A stretch of 64,000 bases of DNA, from NCBI RefSeq assembly GCF_026113935.1, contig NZ_JAPEUL010000007.1, positions 868,001-932,000 on the forward strand, read 5' to 3'. The translations under genes were made by a program, and so were the position numbers. Shown here piece after piece: positions 22,937 to 33,024 of this stretch. The notes under the pieces are model-generated. The model did not search any database. It saw nothing but the letters and a program-made list of their open reading frames with translations, and was not told where the DNA came from. Each line of letters begins with the position of its first letter. Within the stretch, counting starts at the first letter, position 1. This DNA is from Marinomonas rhodophyticola. Lineage in GTDB: Bacteria > Pseudomonadota > Gammaproteobacteria > Pseudomonadales > Marinomonadaceae.

Positions 22937-24283
22937 ATGAAGAAGTTGTCGTTTTTCGATAAGGTTAGCTATGGCTTTGGTGACTTAGCCAGTAATGTGG
23001 TGTTTACTGCGGTTGGCACCTATTTGATGTTTTTCTACACCGATGTATTTGGTATTTCTGCGGCTTTGGTTGGGACATTATTCTTTGTTACCCGAATGTG
23101 GGACGCCATATCCGATCCCATTATGGGTATGATAGGCGATAGAACCCAAACTCGGTTTGGTAAGTTTCGACCTTATTTACTCTATGTGCCTATTCCTTTA
23201 GCGATTGTCGCTGTACTCACGTTTACGACACCTGATCTGGATGAATCCGGCAAGATCATCTGGGCGTTTGTCACCTATATTCTATTGATGACACTGTACA
23301 CAGCCATCAATATTCCTTATTCCTCCTTACCAGCCACCATATCGGATAGCCCAGTTGAGCGTGGTCAAATGGCGTCATTTCGAATGGTATTGGCGTTTAC
23401 TGGAGCTTTGTTGGTCAACGCAGGCACCCTACCATTGGTGGAGTTTTTTGGTGGCGGTAATAAACAGCAGGGCTTTCAATACACCATGATGTTGCTAAGT
23501 GTCATTATGGTGGTGATGTTTTGGCTATGCTTTTCTCGTGTTAAAGAGCGCGTTCCCATGATTAAGCAAAACGCTTCGTTGAAAGACGATTTTGCCGTGG
23601 TGATTCAAAATCGAGCTTGGTGGGTGACTATTTTAATGGGCATTCCGCTGTTTACTTTTACCATCATGCCCTTTGCTGTGGGCATGTATTATTTCACCTA
23701 TATTGTGGGCGATGTTAGCAAGGCGGGTCTGTTTTTTACCATGGCAAGCTTGGGCATGATTGCTGGATCTGCCCTGATGTCGCAATTGGTGAAACGTTAT
23801 TCAAAGCGCAACTTGGTGATAGCGGGTGCGCTGTTGAGTATGGGGTTGATTAGTCATGTGTACTGGGTTGATCCAGCGGATGTGTATGTAATCTACGCCA
23901 TTATCTTTTTTAACCAATTAGCGAAAGGCATTGCCGCATCGTCTATCTGGGGATTGGTTGCAGATACCGCAGACTATGTAGAGTGGAAATCGGGCCGTCG
24001 TGTGGTGGGGTTGTCGACCAGTTCTGCGACCTTTTCCCATAAATTCGGTATGGGGTTAAGCGGAGCCTTGGTGGGTATCGGTTTGAGTTTTGCTGGTTAT
24101 CAAGCAGGTGTTGAGCAAACGGCTGAGTCTGCTCAGATGATTTTACTTTTCATGAGTTTGATACCGGCGTTCGGTGCGGGCTGTATTGCATTTATAGCGT
24201 ATTTTTATCCGATAACGCGAGACATAGAAGACACCATGCAGTCTGAGTTACGAGTGACTCGTGAAGCCAACCAAGCAAATTAA
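22937..24283 (+). CDS. GPH-family (MelB-like) sugar:cation symporter
   Basis: A 448-residue membrane transporter of the glycoside-pentoside-hexuronide family, about 12 helices. The N-terminus SFFDKVSYGFGDLASNVVF and the conserved WDAISDPIMGMIGDRTQTRFGKFRPYLL segment after helix 2 are diagnostic. The GH3 gene begins 20 bases after its stop, so the two are probably cotranscribed: uptake of an oligosaccharide or glycoside followed by intracellular hydrolysis. RBS AAAAAAAGGA precedes the ATG. Confidence 0.9.
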   Translation: MKKLSFFDKVSYGFGDLASNVVFTAVGTYLMFFYTDVFGISAALVGTLFFVTRMWDAISDPIMGMIGDRTQTRFGKFRPYLLYVPIPLAIVAVLTFTTPDLDESGKIIWAFVTYILLMTLYTAINIPYSSLPATISDSPVERGQMASFRMVLAFTGALLVNAGTLPLVEFFGGGNKQQGFQYTMMLLSVIMVVMFWLCFSRVKERVPMIKQNASLKDDFAVVIQNRAWWVTILMGIPLFTFTIMPFAVGMYYFTYIVGDVSKAGLFFTMASLGMIAGSALMSQLVKRYSKRNLVIAGALLSMGLISHVYWVDPADVYVIYAIIFFNQLAKGIAASSIWGLVADTADYVEWKSGRRVVGLSTSSATFSHKFGMGLSGALVGIGLSFAGYQAGVEQTAESAQMILLFMSLIPAFGAGCIAFIAYFYPITRDIEDTMQSELRVTREANQAN

Positions 24284-24303
24284 GAAATATGGAGGTTTTT
24301 TTT

Positions 24304-25965
24304 ATGAATGAATCATTCCGTAACGCACCGTTTTTTCTAGATGACGAAGAGCTTGCTTGGGTGGATGAAACATATTCAGAGCTGACGTTAGAGCAAAAAG
24401 TAGGGCAGCTATTTAACCTTATTGTGAGGGCAAATTCGGCGGAGGAGTTGTCTCTTATTGACACCATTCAACCCGGTGCCATTACCAAGTTTGTTGGTCG
24501 AGATCTTGATACCGAAGTAAAGATGATGAATCAGCTGCGCAGTCATTCTTTCATTCCGCTTTTGGTGAGTGGTGACCTTGAAGGCGGTGGCATGAGCTTT
24601 CCTTTCGGTGCTCAAGTACCAAACCAGCTTGGTCTTGCTGGGTTAAAAGATGAGAGTGCGGTGGAGTATTGTACTAAAGTGATTGCGCAAGAAGCGAAAC
24701 TGCTTGGCGTTAACTGGTCATTTACTCCTGTTGTCGATATTAATGCTAAGTTTCGTAGCGCAGTCGTAGGAACTCGATCTTACGGTAGCGATGTTGATGT
24801 TATCGAAAGTATGAGCCGCTCGAATATTACTACTTTCCAAAAAAACGGTATTGCAGCAACGGCAAAGCATTGGCCGGGAGAAGGCTTTGACGATCGTGAT
24901 CAGCATTTAGTCACGACAGTAAACCCATTAACTATGTCTGAATGGGAAGAGCGTTATGGACGACTTTATCGTAGTGCGATTGACAGCAATGTGATGTCGA
25001 TTATGTCGGCGCACATTGCGTTGCCTGAGTACGTAAAATCCCATGATGACAACCCTGAAGAATGGTGGCGACCAGCCAGTGTAAGCAAATTACTTAATGA
25101 AAAACTGCTGCGTGGTGAGTTGGGCTTTAATGGCTTAATTGTGTCAGATGCGTCTGTGATGGCTGGTTTGAGTAGCTGGGCGAAACGTGAAAACGTGGTG
25201 GCTGAGGTTATTGAAAACGGTTGTGACATGTTGTTGTTTTGCAAGGATCCAGTCGAGGATTATGCGTTTCTGTTAAAAGCGGTTCGTGACGGTCGAGTAT
25301 CGGAAGCTCGTTTAGAGCAAGCTGTGATGCGTATTTTGGCGATGAAGGCGGCGTTGGGTTTGCATGAAAAACAACAAGAGGTCAGTGTCAGCCAATTTAA
25401 TGATCTTCTTGCATCGAATTACGCAGATCGTATTCCTGAGCTAAATCGTCGCACGGTGCATTTAGTGAAAAATCGCCATGGTATTTTGCCGATTAATTTA
25501 GAACGTCACAAACGTGTGTTGATTATTTCTACAGGTATACGGCATGTTTTTAGTCCTGAGCCTGCACCATTGAATGTGGCTAGCATGCTGAAAAGTGAGG
25601 GCTTTGATGTCACAGAGTTTCAAGCAGGAATGGCATTAAATGTGAAAGAGTATGATTTGTTACTCTATCTTAACGCCGATGAGTCCATGTTGGTGAAGTC
25701 GCATATTTATATTGATTGGATGGCATTACATAATGGTTTTGGTAATGCCATGTATCGTCCTTGGGTGGATATTCCAACGGTGATGGTGTCCTTTGGTCAT
25801 CCGTATCTTTTGTATGATGCACCTAAAGTACCTGTCTACATTAATGCTTATAGTCCTTTATTGGAGGTTCAGAAGGCCGTCGTGGAAGGCTTGTTGGGAC
25901 GATTAAGATTTAATACTGATGCCGCTATTGATCCGTTTTGTGGGTTAGAGCAACTGCGTTATTGA
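24304..25965 (+). CDS. GH3 family glycoside hydrolase (NagZ-type subgroup)
   Basis: A cytoplasmic GH3 enzyme of about 553 residues with no signal peptide. KHWPGEGFDDRDQH resembles the KHxPGxG...D-x-H loop of NagZ-type GH3 enzymes, in which an Asp-His dyad acts as acid/base. The nucleophile Asp is in GLIVSDASVMAGL. It is longer than NagZ (about 340) because a second alpha/beta domain follows (from about residue 390). The activity is beta-N-acetylhexosaminidase or beta-glucosidase-like; the substrate is not readable. The start is ATG 24304, eight bases after GGAGG (24291-24295); the ATG at 24289 overlaps that site and is rejected. Confidence 0.85.
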   Translation: MNESFRNAPFFLDDEELAWVDETYSELTLEQKVGQLFNLIVRANSAEELSLIDTIQPGAITKFVGRDLDTEVKMMNQLRSHSFIPLLVSGDLEGGGMSFPFGAQVPNQLGLAGLKDESAVEYCTKVIAQEAKLLGVNWSFTPVVDINAKFRSAVVGTRSYGSDVDVIESMSRSNITTFQKNGIAATAKHWPGEGFDDRDQHLVTTVNPLTMSEWEERYGRLYRSAIDSNVMSIMSAHIALPEYVKSHDDNPEEWWRPASVSKLLNEKLLRGELGFNGLIVSDASVMAGLSSWAKRENVVAEVIENGCDMLLFCKDPVEDYAFLLKAVRDGRVSEARLEQAVMRILAMKAALGLHEKQQEVSVSQFNDLLASNYADRIPELNRRTVHLVKNRHGILPINLERHKRVLIISTGIRHVFSPEPAPLNVASMLKSEGFDVTEFQAGMALNVKEYDLLLYLNADESMLVKSHIYIDWMALHNGFGNAMYRPWVDIPTVMVSFGHPYLLYDAPKVPVYINAYSPLLEVQKAVVEGLLGRLRFNTDAAIDPFCGLEQLRY

Positions 25966-25985
25966 TCGATGGGTGTTTTGATGAA

Positions 25986-26021
25986 AAGAGCTTGTGTGTT
26001 TTATGCATACAGGCTCTTTTT
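25986..26021 (+). terminator. Terminator after the GH3 gene
   Basis: AAGAGCTTGTGTG pairs with CATACAGGCTCTT (13 bp with G-T pairs), followed by TTTTTG, 20 bases after the stop. The rest of the 297-base gap before rnk shows no gene. Confidence 0.7.
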
Positions 26022-26262
26022 GTTTGCTGACTTTGTGTTTCAACTCGCTTATGATGATCCATTGTGGTGCAAAGCCACCGCTCTGATTGGAAGAGTGAGC
26101 GCTATAAACACAAGGAAGGTTTCTTGCCGGAGCAAATTCTCCTTCCATTATACTTTTTACACACTGGAAAAATCTCTGAATCAAGTCGTAGGTGACTCGC
26201 TTACTTACGGCTTTTTTCTATTTTAAGTAATGGGTTAAGCTAAGATAAAGAAAAGGTAGATT

Positions 26263-26676
26263 ATGATGCAAAGACCACAAATAACCATTTCATCATTAGA
26301 TGCTGTGAGACTTGAGAAAATACTGGATTCGCTCAGCTATGCGCAATTTCCTAACAAAGATGATTTGCAGGAGGAAATTAACCGTGCCGACATTGTTGAG
26401 CCACAAGAAATGCCAGACAATATTGTGACGATGAATTCGACTGTGACCTTTAAAGTCTTATCTTCAGGCAAGGCGTTTTCAAAGACTTTGGTTTACCCAA
26501 AAGACGCTAATGGCGCTGAAGATACTGTGTCGGTTTTAGCGCCTGTTGGCAGTGCCTTACTGGGTTTAAAAGAGGGCGATCAAATCGACTGGCCAAAGCC
26601 AAATGGTGATCTCCTGTCGGTTGCTATTATCAAAGTGGAGTATCAGCCTGAACGTGATGGTGAGTTCCAGCGGTAG
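26263..26676 (+). CDS. rnk: Rnk, GreA/GreB-like nucleoside diphosphate kinase regulator
   Basis: A 137-residue protein with the Rnk layout: a short N-terminal coiled coil (ISSLDAVRLEKILDSL) and a C-terminal FKBP-like GreA/GreB domain (VSVLAPVGSALLGLKEGDQIDW, then the conserved W-P-x-P-N-G). Rnk binds RNA polymerase and is named for its effect on nucleoside diphosphate kinase levels. Length matches E. coli Rnk (136). It stands alone, and a bidirectional terminator separates it from the siderophore cluster. Confidence 0.9.
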   Translation: MMQRPQITISSLDAVRLEKILDSLSYAQFPNKDDLQEEINRADIVEPQEMPDNIVTMNSTVTFKVLSSGKAFSKTLVYPKDANGAEDTVSVLAPVGSALLGLKEGDQIDWPKPNGDLLSVAIIKVEYQPERDGEFQR

Positions 26677-26710
26677 GAATTTGTGCTTGTAGTATTGTTA
26701 TTTTGACAAT

Positions 26711-26748
26711 AAAAAATAACCCCTTACAATGCGTTGGGGTTATTTTTT
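26711..26748. terminator. Bidirectional terminator between rnk and the NRPS gene
   Basis: AAAAAATAACCCC and GGGGTTATTTTTT form a 13-bp perfect stem with A and T runs on the two sides, between convergent genes. Confidence 0.88.
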
Positions 26749-26765
26749 AGGGTTGCTTGATATTG

Positions 26766-29700
26766 TTAGTTAACCTTAATTTTATGCTTTTCAGCCGATT
26801 GCTGAAGGCGCTCTTTAATGATGGGGGCAATGCTTTCAAGAGGCGCTGAATCAAGCATATCTTGGTGTCTACAAGGAATGCTATGTGTTTCTATCTTGCC
26901 CGTTATTCTTGAAGACCAAGCATTGGCTTGATGCTCTAGAATATTGCCCATTGAGCCATTCACACTTTCTTCTGCGATGAAGAAGAGTAGATCCCCATCG
27001 ACTTTGCCTGGTTTAAAGCGGCCAGCTAGCTCAAGGTTGTTTTCAATGATGGCTTGTACTCTGTCCATAATGTCAGCTTGGCTCTTCTGCATGTCTTGTA
27101 CAACAGACATAGAAGAGTCATCGTAGTCGCGCCATAACAGAGAGGCCAGCTCTTCTTTATTAATTGGCAGATTATCCAATGTGCTGATGTCGTAACCTAG
27201 GAACAGTAGGGCAGCTCTAACGATATCGGCTTCATTCTTAGGTTGCTGATAGTCAAGTTTATATGGGTAGCTGTCCATCATGCACAAGAAGGATACGCTT
27301 TCACCTTCGGCTTGTAGCTGTTCGGCAATAGAGTGTGCAACAAGACCACCAAAAGACCAGCCAAGAAGTCGGTAAGGCCCTTCTGGTTGTACTTGTTTGA
27401 TTTGTTGTAAGTACTCTGCTGCCATTTCTTCAACGGAATTAGGTAAGCGTATTGCGTGTCGCAACCCTTTTGCCTGAAGACCATAAAGTGGCGTGGTTTT
27501 AGGCAAATGACGTAGAAGGCCAGCATAACCCCAAGATAATCCTAGAGCAGGGTGAATACAGAATAGAGCTGCATCGGTGCCGCTTGATTTAATTGGCAAT
27601 GTGCTAATCATAGGATCCCAGTCGTCGCTTTGACTTAGGTGCTCTGATAAATCGGCAATAGTGGATGCTTTAAATAGCACGCCTAAAGGCACTTCAATTT
27701 GTAGGTTTTTTTGAATGTGATTTAAAATTCGTGTTGCAGATATGGAGTCTCCGCCGATTTCAAAGAAATTATCGCGAATCCCCACAAGTGTTAAGCCAAG
27801 TGTTTCGGCCCAGAGATTGGTTAGCATTTCTTCTAATTGGTTACGAGGTGGTTCGTAGCTGTTTGTTGCCTGCCAACTTGGTTGCGGTAGCGCCTTACGA
27901 TCCACTTTGCCATTAGGTGTTAATGGCATTTCATTCAATAATATGAAGTGAGGTGGTACCATGTAATCTGGCAAGACATTGATCAGTTGTCGACGCAGTT
28001 CGCTGGTGTCTAAATTACTATCAACCGGCACAATATAAGCGACCAATTGCTTATCATCATTTGGTGACGCTTGGGCAATCACAATGGCTTGGATGACTTC
28101 ACGGCACGCAAGCAAAGCGGATTCAATATCCCCAATTTCAATGCGGAAACCGCGGATTTTTATCTGATGATCATCACGGCCTTGATATTCTAGGACGCCA
28201 TCTTGGCGCCAGCGTGCTTTGTCGCCCGTTACATACAGTCGGCTACCTTCTTCACCAAAAGGGTTTGCAATGAAACGTTCATTAGTAATATCTGGGCGTT
28301 TATAATAACCGCGAGCTAAGCCTTTACCTGCAATATATAAATCTCCTGTGACACCCACAGGAACGGGTTCTAATGCATGGTCTAAAACATACATCTGAGT
28401 GTTTAGTAGAGGGCGGCCAATGGGGGTGTCGTAGGTCTTTTGTTTCAACAAGCGGCATGATACTTGACCATATCGTCGTTTCAGTTGGGCCATAGACGTT
28501 GAGTACTGGATGTCCTAACTGAGACATAGCTTGTGCAAGTTGTCCAGGTAAGGCTTCTCCGCCGACCAAAGAGCGAATGCCTTTTAGTTCCTTGCTGTGA
28601 GCGGGTAATAAGGCTTGCCAAAGAGATGGTGTGGCTTGAAGTAATGTGACGCCTTCTTGAACTGCAAGTGTTGTTAATGCTTGTGGGTCTCGAACGGTTT
28701 TTCTATCTGCTATCACAACAGATGTACCAACAGTAAGAGGTAGGAATAGTTCAAGGATAGAAATATCGAATGAAATGGTCGTAACAGCCAAGAATTTATC
28801 TTTACTTGTAAGGTTGAATTCTTTTTGCATGGCGTATAAGAAATTTATCAAAGCACTATGCGGAATTTCTACACCTTTTGGTCGTCCAGTAGAGCCCCGA
28901 TGTATAGATGACATAAGCGGGGCTGTTTCCGGAAATGGTTAGCTCAGTAGGATGACAAGCATTATTGTTTAATGAAATATCTGAATGTGGGTCGTCGATG
29001 AGCATTATTGGTGGTGAGACGTTAGGTAAATGTTCGATGGCCTCATGACAACTGAGTATTAATTTGGGCTGGGCGTCTTCGAGTATGCTGCGAAGGCGCT
29101 CCTCTGGAAAATCTGGATCCAGTGGTAAATAGGCAGCTCCGGCTTTTAGTGTGCCCAGTAACGCCACTAGCATGTTGCTATTACGAGTGAGCGCAATCGC
29201 TACCAAATCACCTGAACCTATGTGCTCACTGATCAGTTTGTTTGCCCACGCATTAGACAAAGCATCCAGTTCTGAATAGGTAAATTTACTTTGTTCAGAA
29301 GAGACCGCGATGGCAGTTGGCGTGCGAAGTACTTGGTCTCTAAAGGCTTCAACTATGGACTGTTGTGGAATCGAATAAGCGGTATTGTTCCAAGTATGCA
29401 GAATTTTATGGCGCTCATCCTCTGATAGTAATGTGGCTTTACTGATTGCGTCGTTTGGTGCAGCAAGCATTCCGTTGATCAGACGTTCAAATTGTGCAAG
29501 ATGGTTTTCTAGTTCATGCTCTGTGTAGCGGTTAGGATTCGCATCGAATTCTACTTTTAGACCATTGTTGTCATGTCGATCGAAGATAAACACCGTTAAA
29601 TCATCAATTAAAGCATTGCTTAAGTTATGCAAAGACGTTTTGCAATCGCCAAAGGTCAAATCGTAATCAAAAGGTTCAATGTTGACCCCTAAAGAGGCTA

Positions 29701-30773
29701 TTTGTTGTCCTGCAGAAATGAAGTCAAGTTCGCGCTTGAGATCTTCATAGCGATACTGTTGGTGTCTTAGAGCATTCAGTACAACCTTAGACACTTGTTT
29801 GATGAGCTGTTCCAGTGTTATCTCTGTGGTTAAATGTAGGCGAATTGGTACGGCATTGGCCATCATTCCCTGGAATACTGCGTTGCAAGCGATTGGTTCT
29901 TGCCGTTACAGGCATAGCAAAAACTAAGTCATCAGCTCCTGTCACACGATAAAAATACGCCGCCACTAAAGCGATAAGGGTTTGCGGTAAACTGGCACCT
30001 ACATGTTGTGCAAGCGTCGATAATGTATTAGTTAATGCCTGTGATAAATGCACATTTTTGCGCAGCTGTTTTTGATCGGATGGTGTGATTCTTTGTGAGA
30101 GCGAAGTGGTTTCTGGTAAGTTGATTAGATTTCCTAGCCAGTATTGCCGGTCTTTTTTGTAACGCTTAGAGGATTTATACTCATACTCACTTTCTATAAG
30201 TGCTTTTAAAGAGCCAAACGGGTTTTCTTCCTCGTTATGGTTGGTGAGTTTCGCTTGGTATATGTCAGTAAGTCTTTTGGTCAGTAAATTTCCTCCAAAG
30301 CCATCTAATGCAACATGGTGACAGCGGTGGTACCAGTAATAATGTTGTTCGCTGATTTTTATCAAAGCACTCAACCATAACCTATCATTAGGTTGGGTGA
30401 GTGGTTGTTGCATGTCATCTTTCATCCATTGCATGGCTGTCTGATGGGGATTGTTAGTAGAACTGACGTCAAAGACACAGAAGTAGTTATCGTCTGCTTC
30501 GTCGATGATTTGCATCAGTTGATCGTCCTTTTCGACGATACGAGTACGAATACACTCCGCTTCTTTAATTAATTGCTGAATGGCATCGGTAAAGCAATCG
30601 ACATTAAGAGCGCCTTGTATCTCTATGTATTCAGCGATATTAAAGGCTGCATTTTTAGAAGAGAGTTTTTGAGCAATCCATTGTCCGCGCTGTGCGGTGG
30701 AAAGAGGTAAGGTTAGTGATTGTTTTAACGCAGTATTTTTTGAATCATAGGGGGGATTTTGGGTGTTAATCAT
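26766..30773 (-). pseudogene. NRPS C-A(Gly)-T-TE, EntF-like, three frameshifts
   Basis: Reads as one 1334-residue NRPS once three extra bases are removed (homopolymers at 29868-29870, 28894-28898 and 28438-28441). In order: condensation domain (CHHVALDGFG), adenylation domain, carrier (EIGGDSISATRIL) and thioesterase (LGWSFGGLVAHS). The A-domain pocket residues (GrsA numbering 235, 236, 239, 278, 299, 301, 322, 330, 331 plus Lys517) read D-I-L-Q-L-G-V-I-W-K, one step from the known glycine code DILQLGLIWK. The C domain resembles the first C domain of the second NRPS at 51 kb, suggesting both take DHB from EntB. Start ATG 30773 has AGGAG upstream. Inferred product: DHB-Gly or a derivative. Confidence 0.88.
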
Positions 30774-30953
30774 CACTTGCTCCTGCAAAAAACATAATCC
30801 GTGTAAAGTACGTGATTAATTTGTACTTAATTTTTACATAACTTAACATGAATCAATTCATTGGTTAAGTGTATCTGAGATAATTTACATATATATGAAT
30901 TTAATAAGTATGGGAAAATTTACCTACACAAGTTTATAACAGGTGGACTCGCT

Positions 30954-32195
30954 CTAAGATGAAAGAGCGATATTCTGTTCTTTTGTCTGGTTTGAGACCT
31001 GTATAAATAACAACATACCTGACAACGCACCAGCACAGGCTAAGCCAAGCCAAATCCAGTTATGATTAACCTCAGTAGAAGACAGTAGCCAACCTGTGCT
31101 GATATTGCCAGCAAAGGCATACAATCCGCCAATACAGGAATAGAGGCCATAGTGACTGCCTAATTCCTTTGGGGAACAGAACGTAGGCACATAAGCGCCT
31201 AATAGTGGAAACACTAGCATGGAGCCAACACTAAAAAAGATGGCGCAAATGATAAAAGGTAAGGCGGGAAGCCATGACACACTGCCCATCAGCCACAGAT
31301 AGCCTGACCCCATTATCGTCATGCCCAATCCCATTCCTCGAGCGGTGCCTAAATGGGATTCTACAAAGCGGCTGACCGGCATTTGCATTAATACGCCCAT
31401 GATTGACGACGTGGCAAAGACCCAGGTGATGATACTGACATCTTGGGTCACGACACGAATCTCATGAGGAATGGCAATGTAGAGCTGATGAAATAATAAC
31501 TGATACATTGAGCCGCATAATACGAACTGCATGAAAGCTTTGTGCGTTAGCATTCGCCCCCACTGCTGCCAAAATGGTTGATTAGGTATGGTAGAAAGTG
31601 CTTTTTGAGAAGCAAGCTCAGGCAAGAATCGCCATTGAATGATCAGCAGTATGGTAAATAATCCGGCTGACATTAAACCGACTAAAGCAAAATCGATGTA
31701 CAGTAAGGATAATCCTAGTAATGGCCCTAATAGCATGCCAGCTTCAGAGGTAAGGTTCTGCAATGCGAACACTTTACTTCGGGCTTTTTGTTCGGGATAT
31801 TCTGAGGCCAAATACGCTTGGCTACTGGGAGTAAAGAGTGCACCAGCAAAGCCAGAACAAAATGCACCTAACAGTAATACAGGGATACTTTGACCGACAC
31901 CCAACAATGCAAAACCAATAATGCGAACGGCGCAACCGAGAAGAATTAAGCGCTTGTAGCCTAATCGGTCGCCCAGTGTCCCTCCGACTAAAAACAGACC
32001 CTGTTGGCTTAATACTCTAAGTCCAATGATCACACCAACATACCAGCCATTGATACCTAGATTATGCTCTAGATGGTCGGCTAGGTAAGGTAACAACATA
32101 TAAAAACCAAGGTTAAAAGTAAAACCATTGATAACCAAGACTTGACCCGCAGGTGACAGCAAGCGCCAGTCTTTTAAAAAGTGTCTTAAAGGCAT
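30954..32195 (-). CDS. MFS transporter, putative siderophore exporter
   Basis: A 413-residue major facilitator protein with about 12 helices: GFTFNLGFYMLLPYLADHL in helix 1, and the MFS loop motif GGTLGDRLGYKRLILLGC after helix 2. It resembles MdtH-like drug exporters more than EntS. Its ATG overlaps the end of the ABC ATPase gene upstream (ATGCCTTTAA), so it is translationally coupled to the iron importer, and the glycine-type NRPS follows 180 bases on. The likely role is export of that NRPS product; a role in uptake is possible. The frame is intact although its neighbours are broken. Confidence 0.82.
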   Translation of the reverse strand: MPLRHFLKDWRLLSPAGQVLVINGFTFNLGFYMLLPYLADHLEHNLGINGWYVGVIIGLRVLSQQGLFLVGGTLGDRLGYKRLILLGCAVRIIGFALLGVGQSIPVLLLGAFCSGFAGALFTPSSQAYLASEYPEQKARSKVFALQNLTSEAGMLLGPLLGLSLLYIDFALVGLMSAGLFTILLIIQWRFLPELASQKALSTIPNQPFWQQWGRMLTHKAFMQFVLCGSMYQLLFHQLYIAIPHEIRVVTQDVSIITWVFATSSIMGVLMQMPVSRFVESHLGTARGMGLGMTIMGSGYLWLMGSVSWLPALPFIICAIFFSVGSMLVFPLLGAYVPTFCSPKELGSHYGLYSCIGGLYAFAGNISTGWLLSSTEVNHNWIWLGLACAGALSGMLLFIQVSNQTKEQNIALSS

Positions 32196-33021
32196 ATGGT
32201 ACGTTTAGATTGTAAGTTGTGTGGTTGCAAGGTGGGCTTCTGTGGTGTGAAACCAGGTCGAATGGTTCTAATAAAGGGAATGCCATAACTGTCTTTGGTG
32301 ACTTCGGCATTGACATCATAAAACCTCTTTCACCAAGGCAGGCGTTAGAATATCGCTTGGATGACCACTGGCCACCACATGACCATTTTTTAACACTAAT
32401 AAGTTGTCGGCGTATTGGGCGGCTAGGTTAAGGTCATTGGAGCACCATTAATGTGACCCAGCTCTGTTGTTTGGTTTGTGTGTCCAAATGGTCTAATAAG
32501 ACATGCTGAAAATGCAGGTCTAATGCACTGACAGGCTCATCCAACATCAGGATTTTAGGGTTTCTCATCAAGGCTTGAGCGAACAAAATCATCTGGCATT
32601 GTCCGCCACTCAGTTTATTCACTGGGCGGTTAGCAAGGTGTAATAAGCCAATTTTTTCTAGCGCTGTTAGAGCCTGTTTGATCAGCGAATTGTCTAATCG
32701 TAAGCCTAAAGCGTTTAATTGCCCCAATAACACAACTTCAAGCACACTGAGAACCCTATATCAAGCCGAATGTCTTGCGGCATGTAACCAAATTGCTCAC
32801 GCCAGCGCGAAATTTGTTTACGTTTCAGCGAAGTATCACGGAAAGAAATGTCACCAGAGGTTGGTTGAATATCACCAAAGAGGGTTTTTAATAAGGTGCT
32901 CTTACCTGTACCGTTGAGGCCCAATAATAACGTGTACTTTTCCAGGTTCGAGTGAAAAAGACATGTCTTTAGCAAGGATTAGAGTATCCAACGTCACATT
33001 AAGCTTGTTGACTTGAAGCAT
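32186..33021 (-). pseudogene. Iron-siderophore ABC transporter ATPase (FecE/FepC-like), four frame breaks
   Basis: Reassembled, this is a normal ATPase of about 276 residues: MLQVNKLNVTLDTLILAKD, Walker A GLNGTGKSTLL, Q-loop GYMPQDIRL, signature LSGGQCQMILFAQAL, Walker B ILMLDEPVSALD, and switch His in LHDLNLAAQYA. Breaks: extra base in CCC 32920-32922; two extra or one missing base near 32740-32745 (GTGTG on the minus strand); extra T at 32437-32438; extra A in 32320-32323. Four lesions in 0.8 kb is the densest spot in the window. It sits between the FecCD permease (3-bp gap) and the MFS gene (overlap). Confidence 0.85.
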
Positions 33022-33024
33022 GGG

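Noticed and set aside
26766-30773. Four separate small NRPS genes
   Set aside because: The pieces overlap in different frames and join in domain order with one-base corrections; none has its own ribosome site.
30774-30953. Fur box before the glycine-type NRPS
   Set aside because: Only weak GATAAT-like matches (GAGATAATTTACATA) are present; the gene may be read from the upstream operon promoter.
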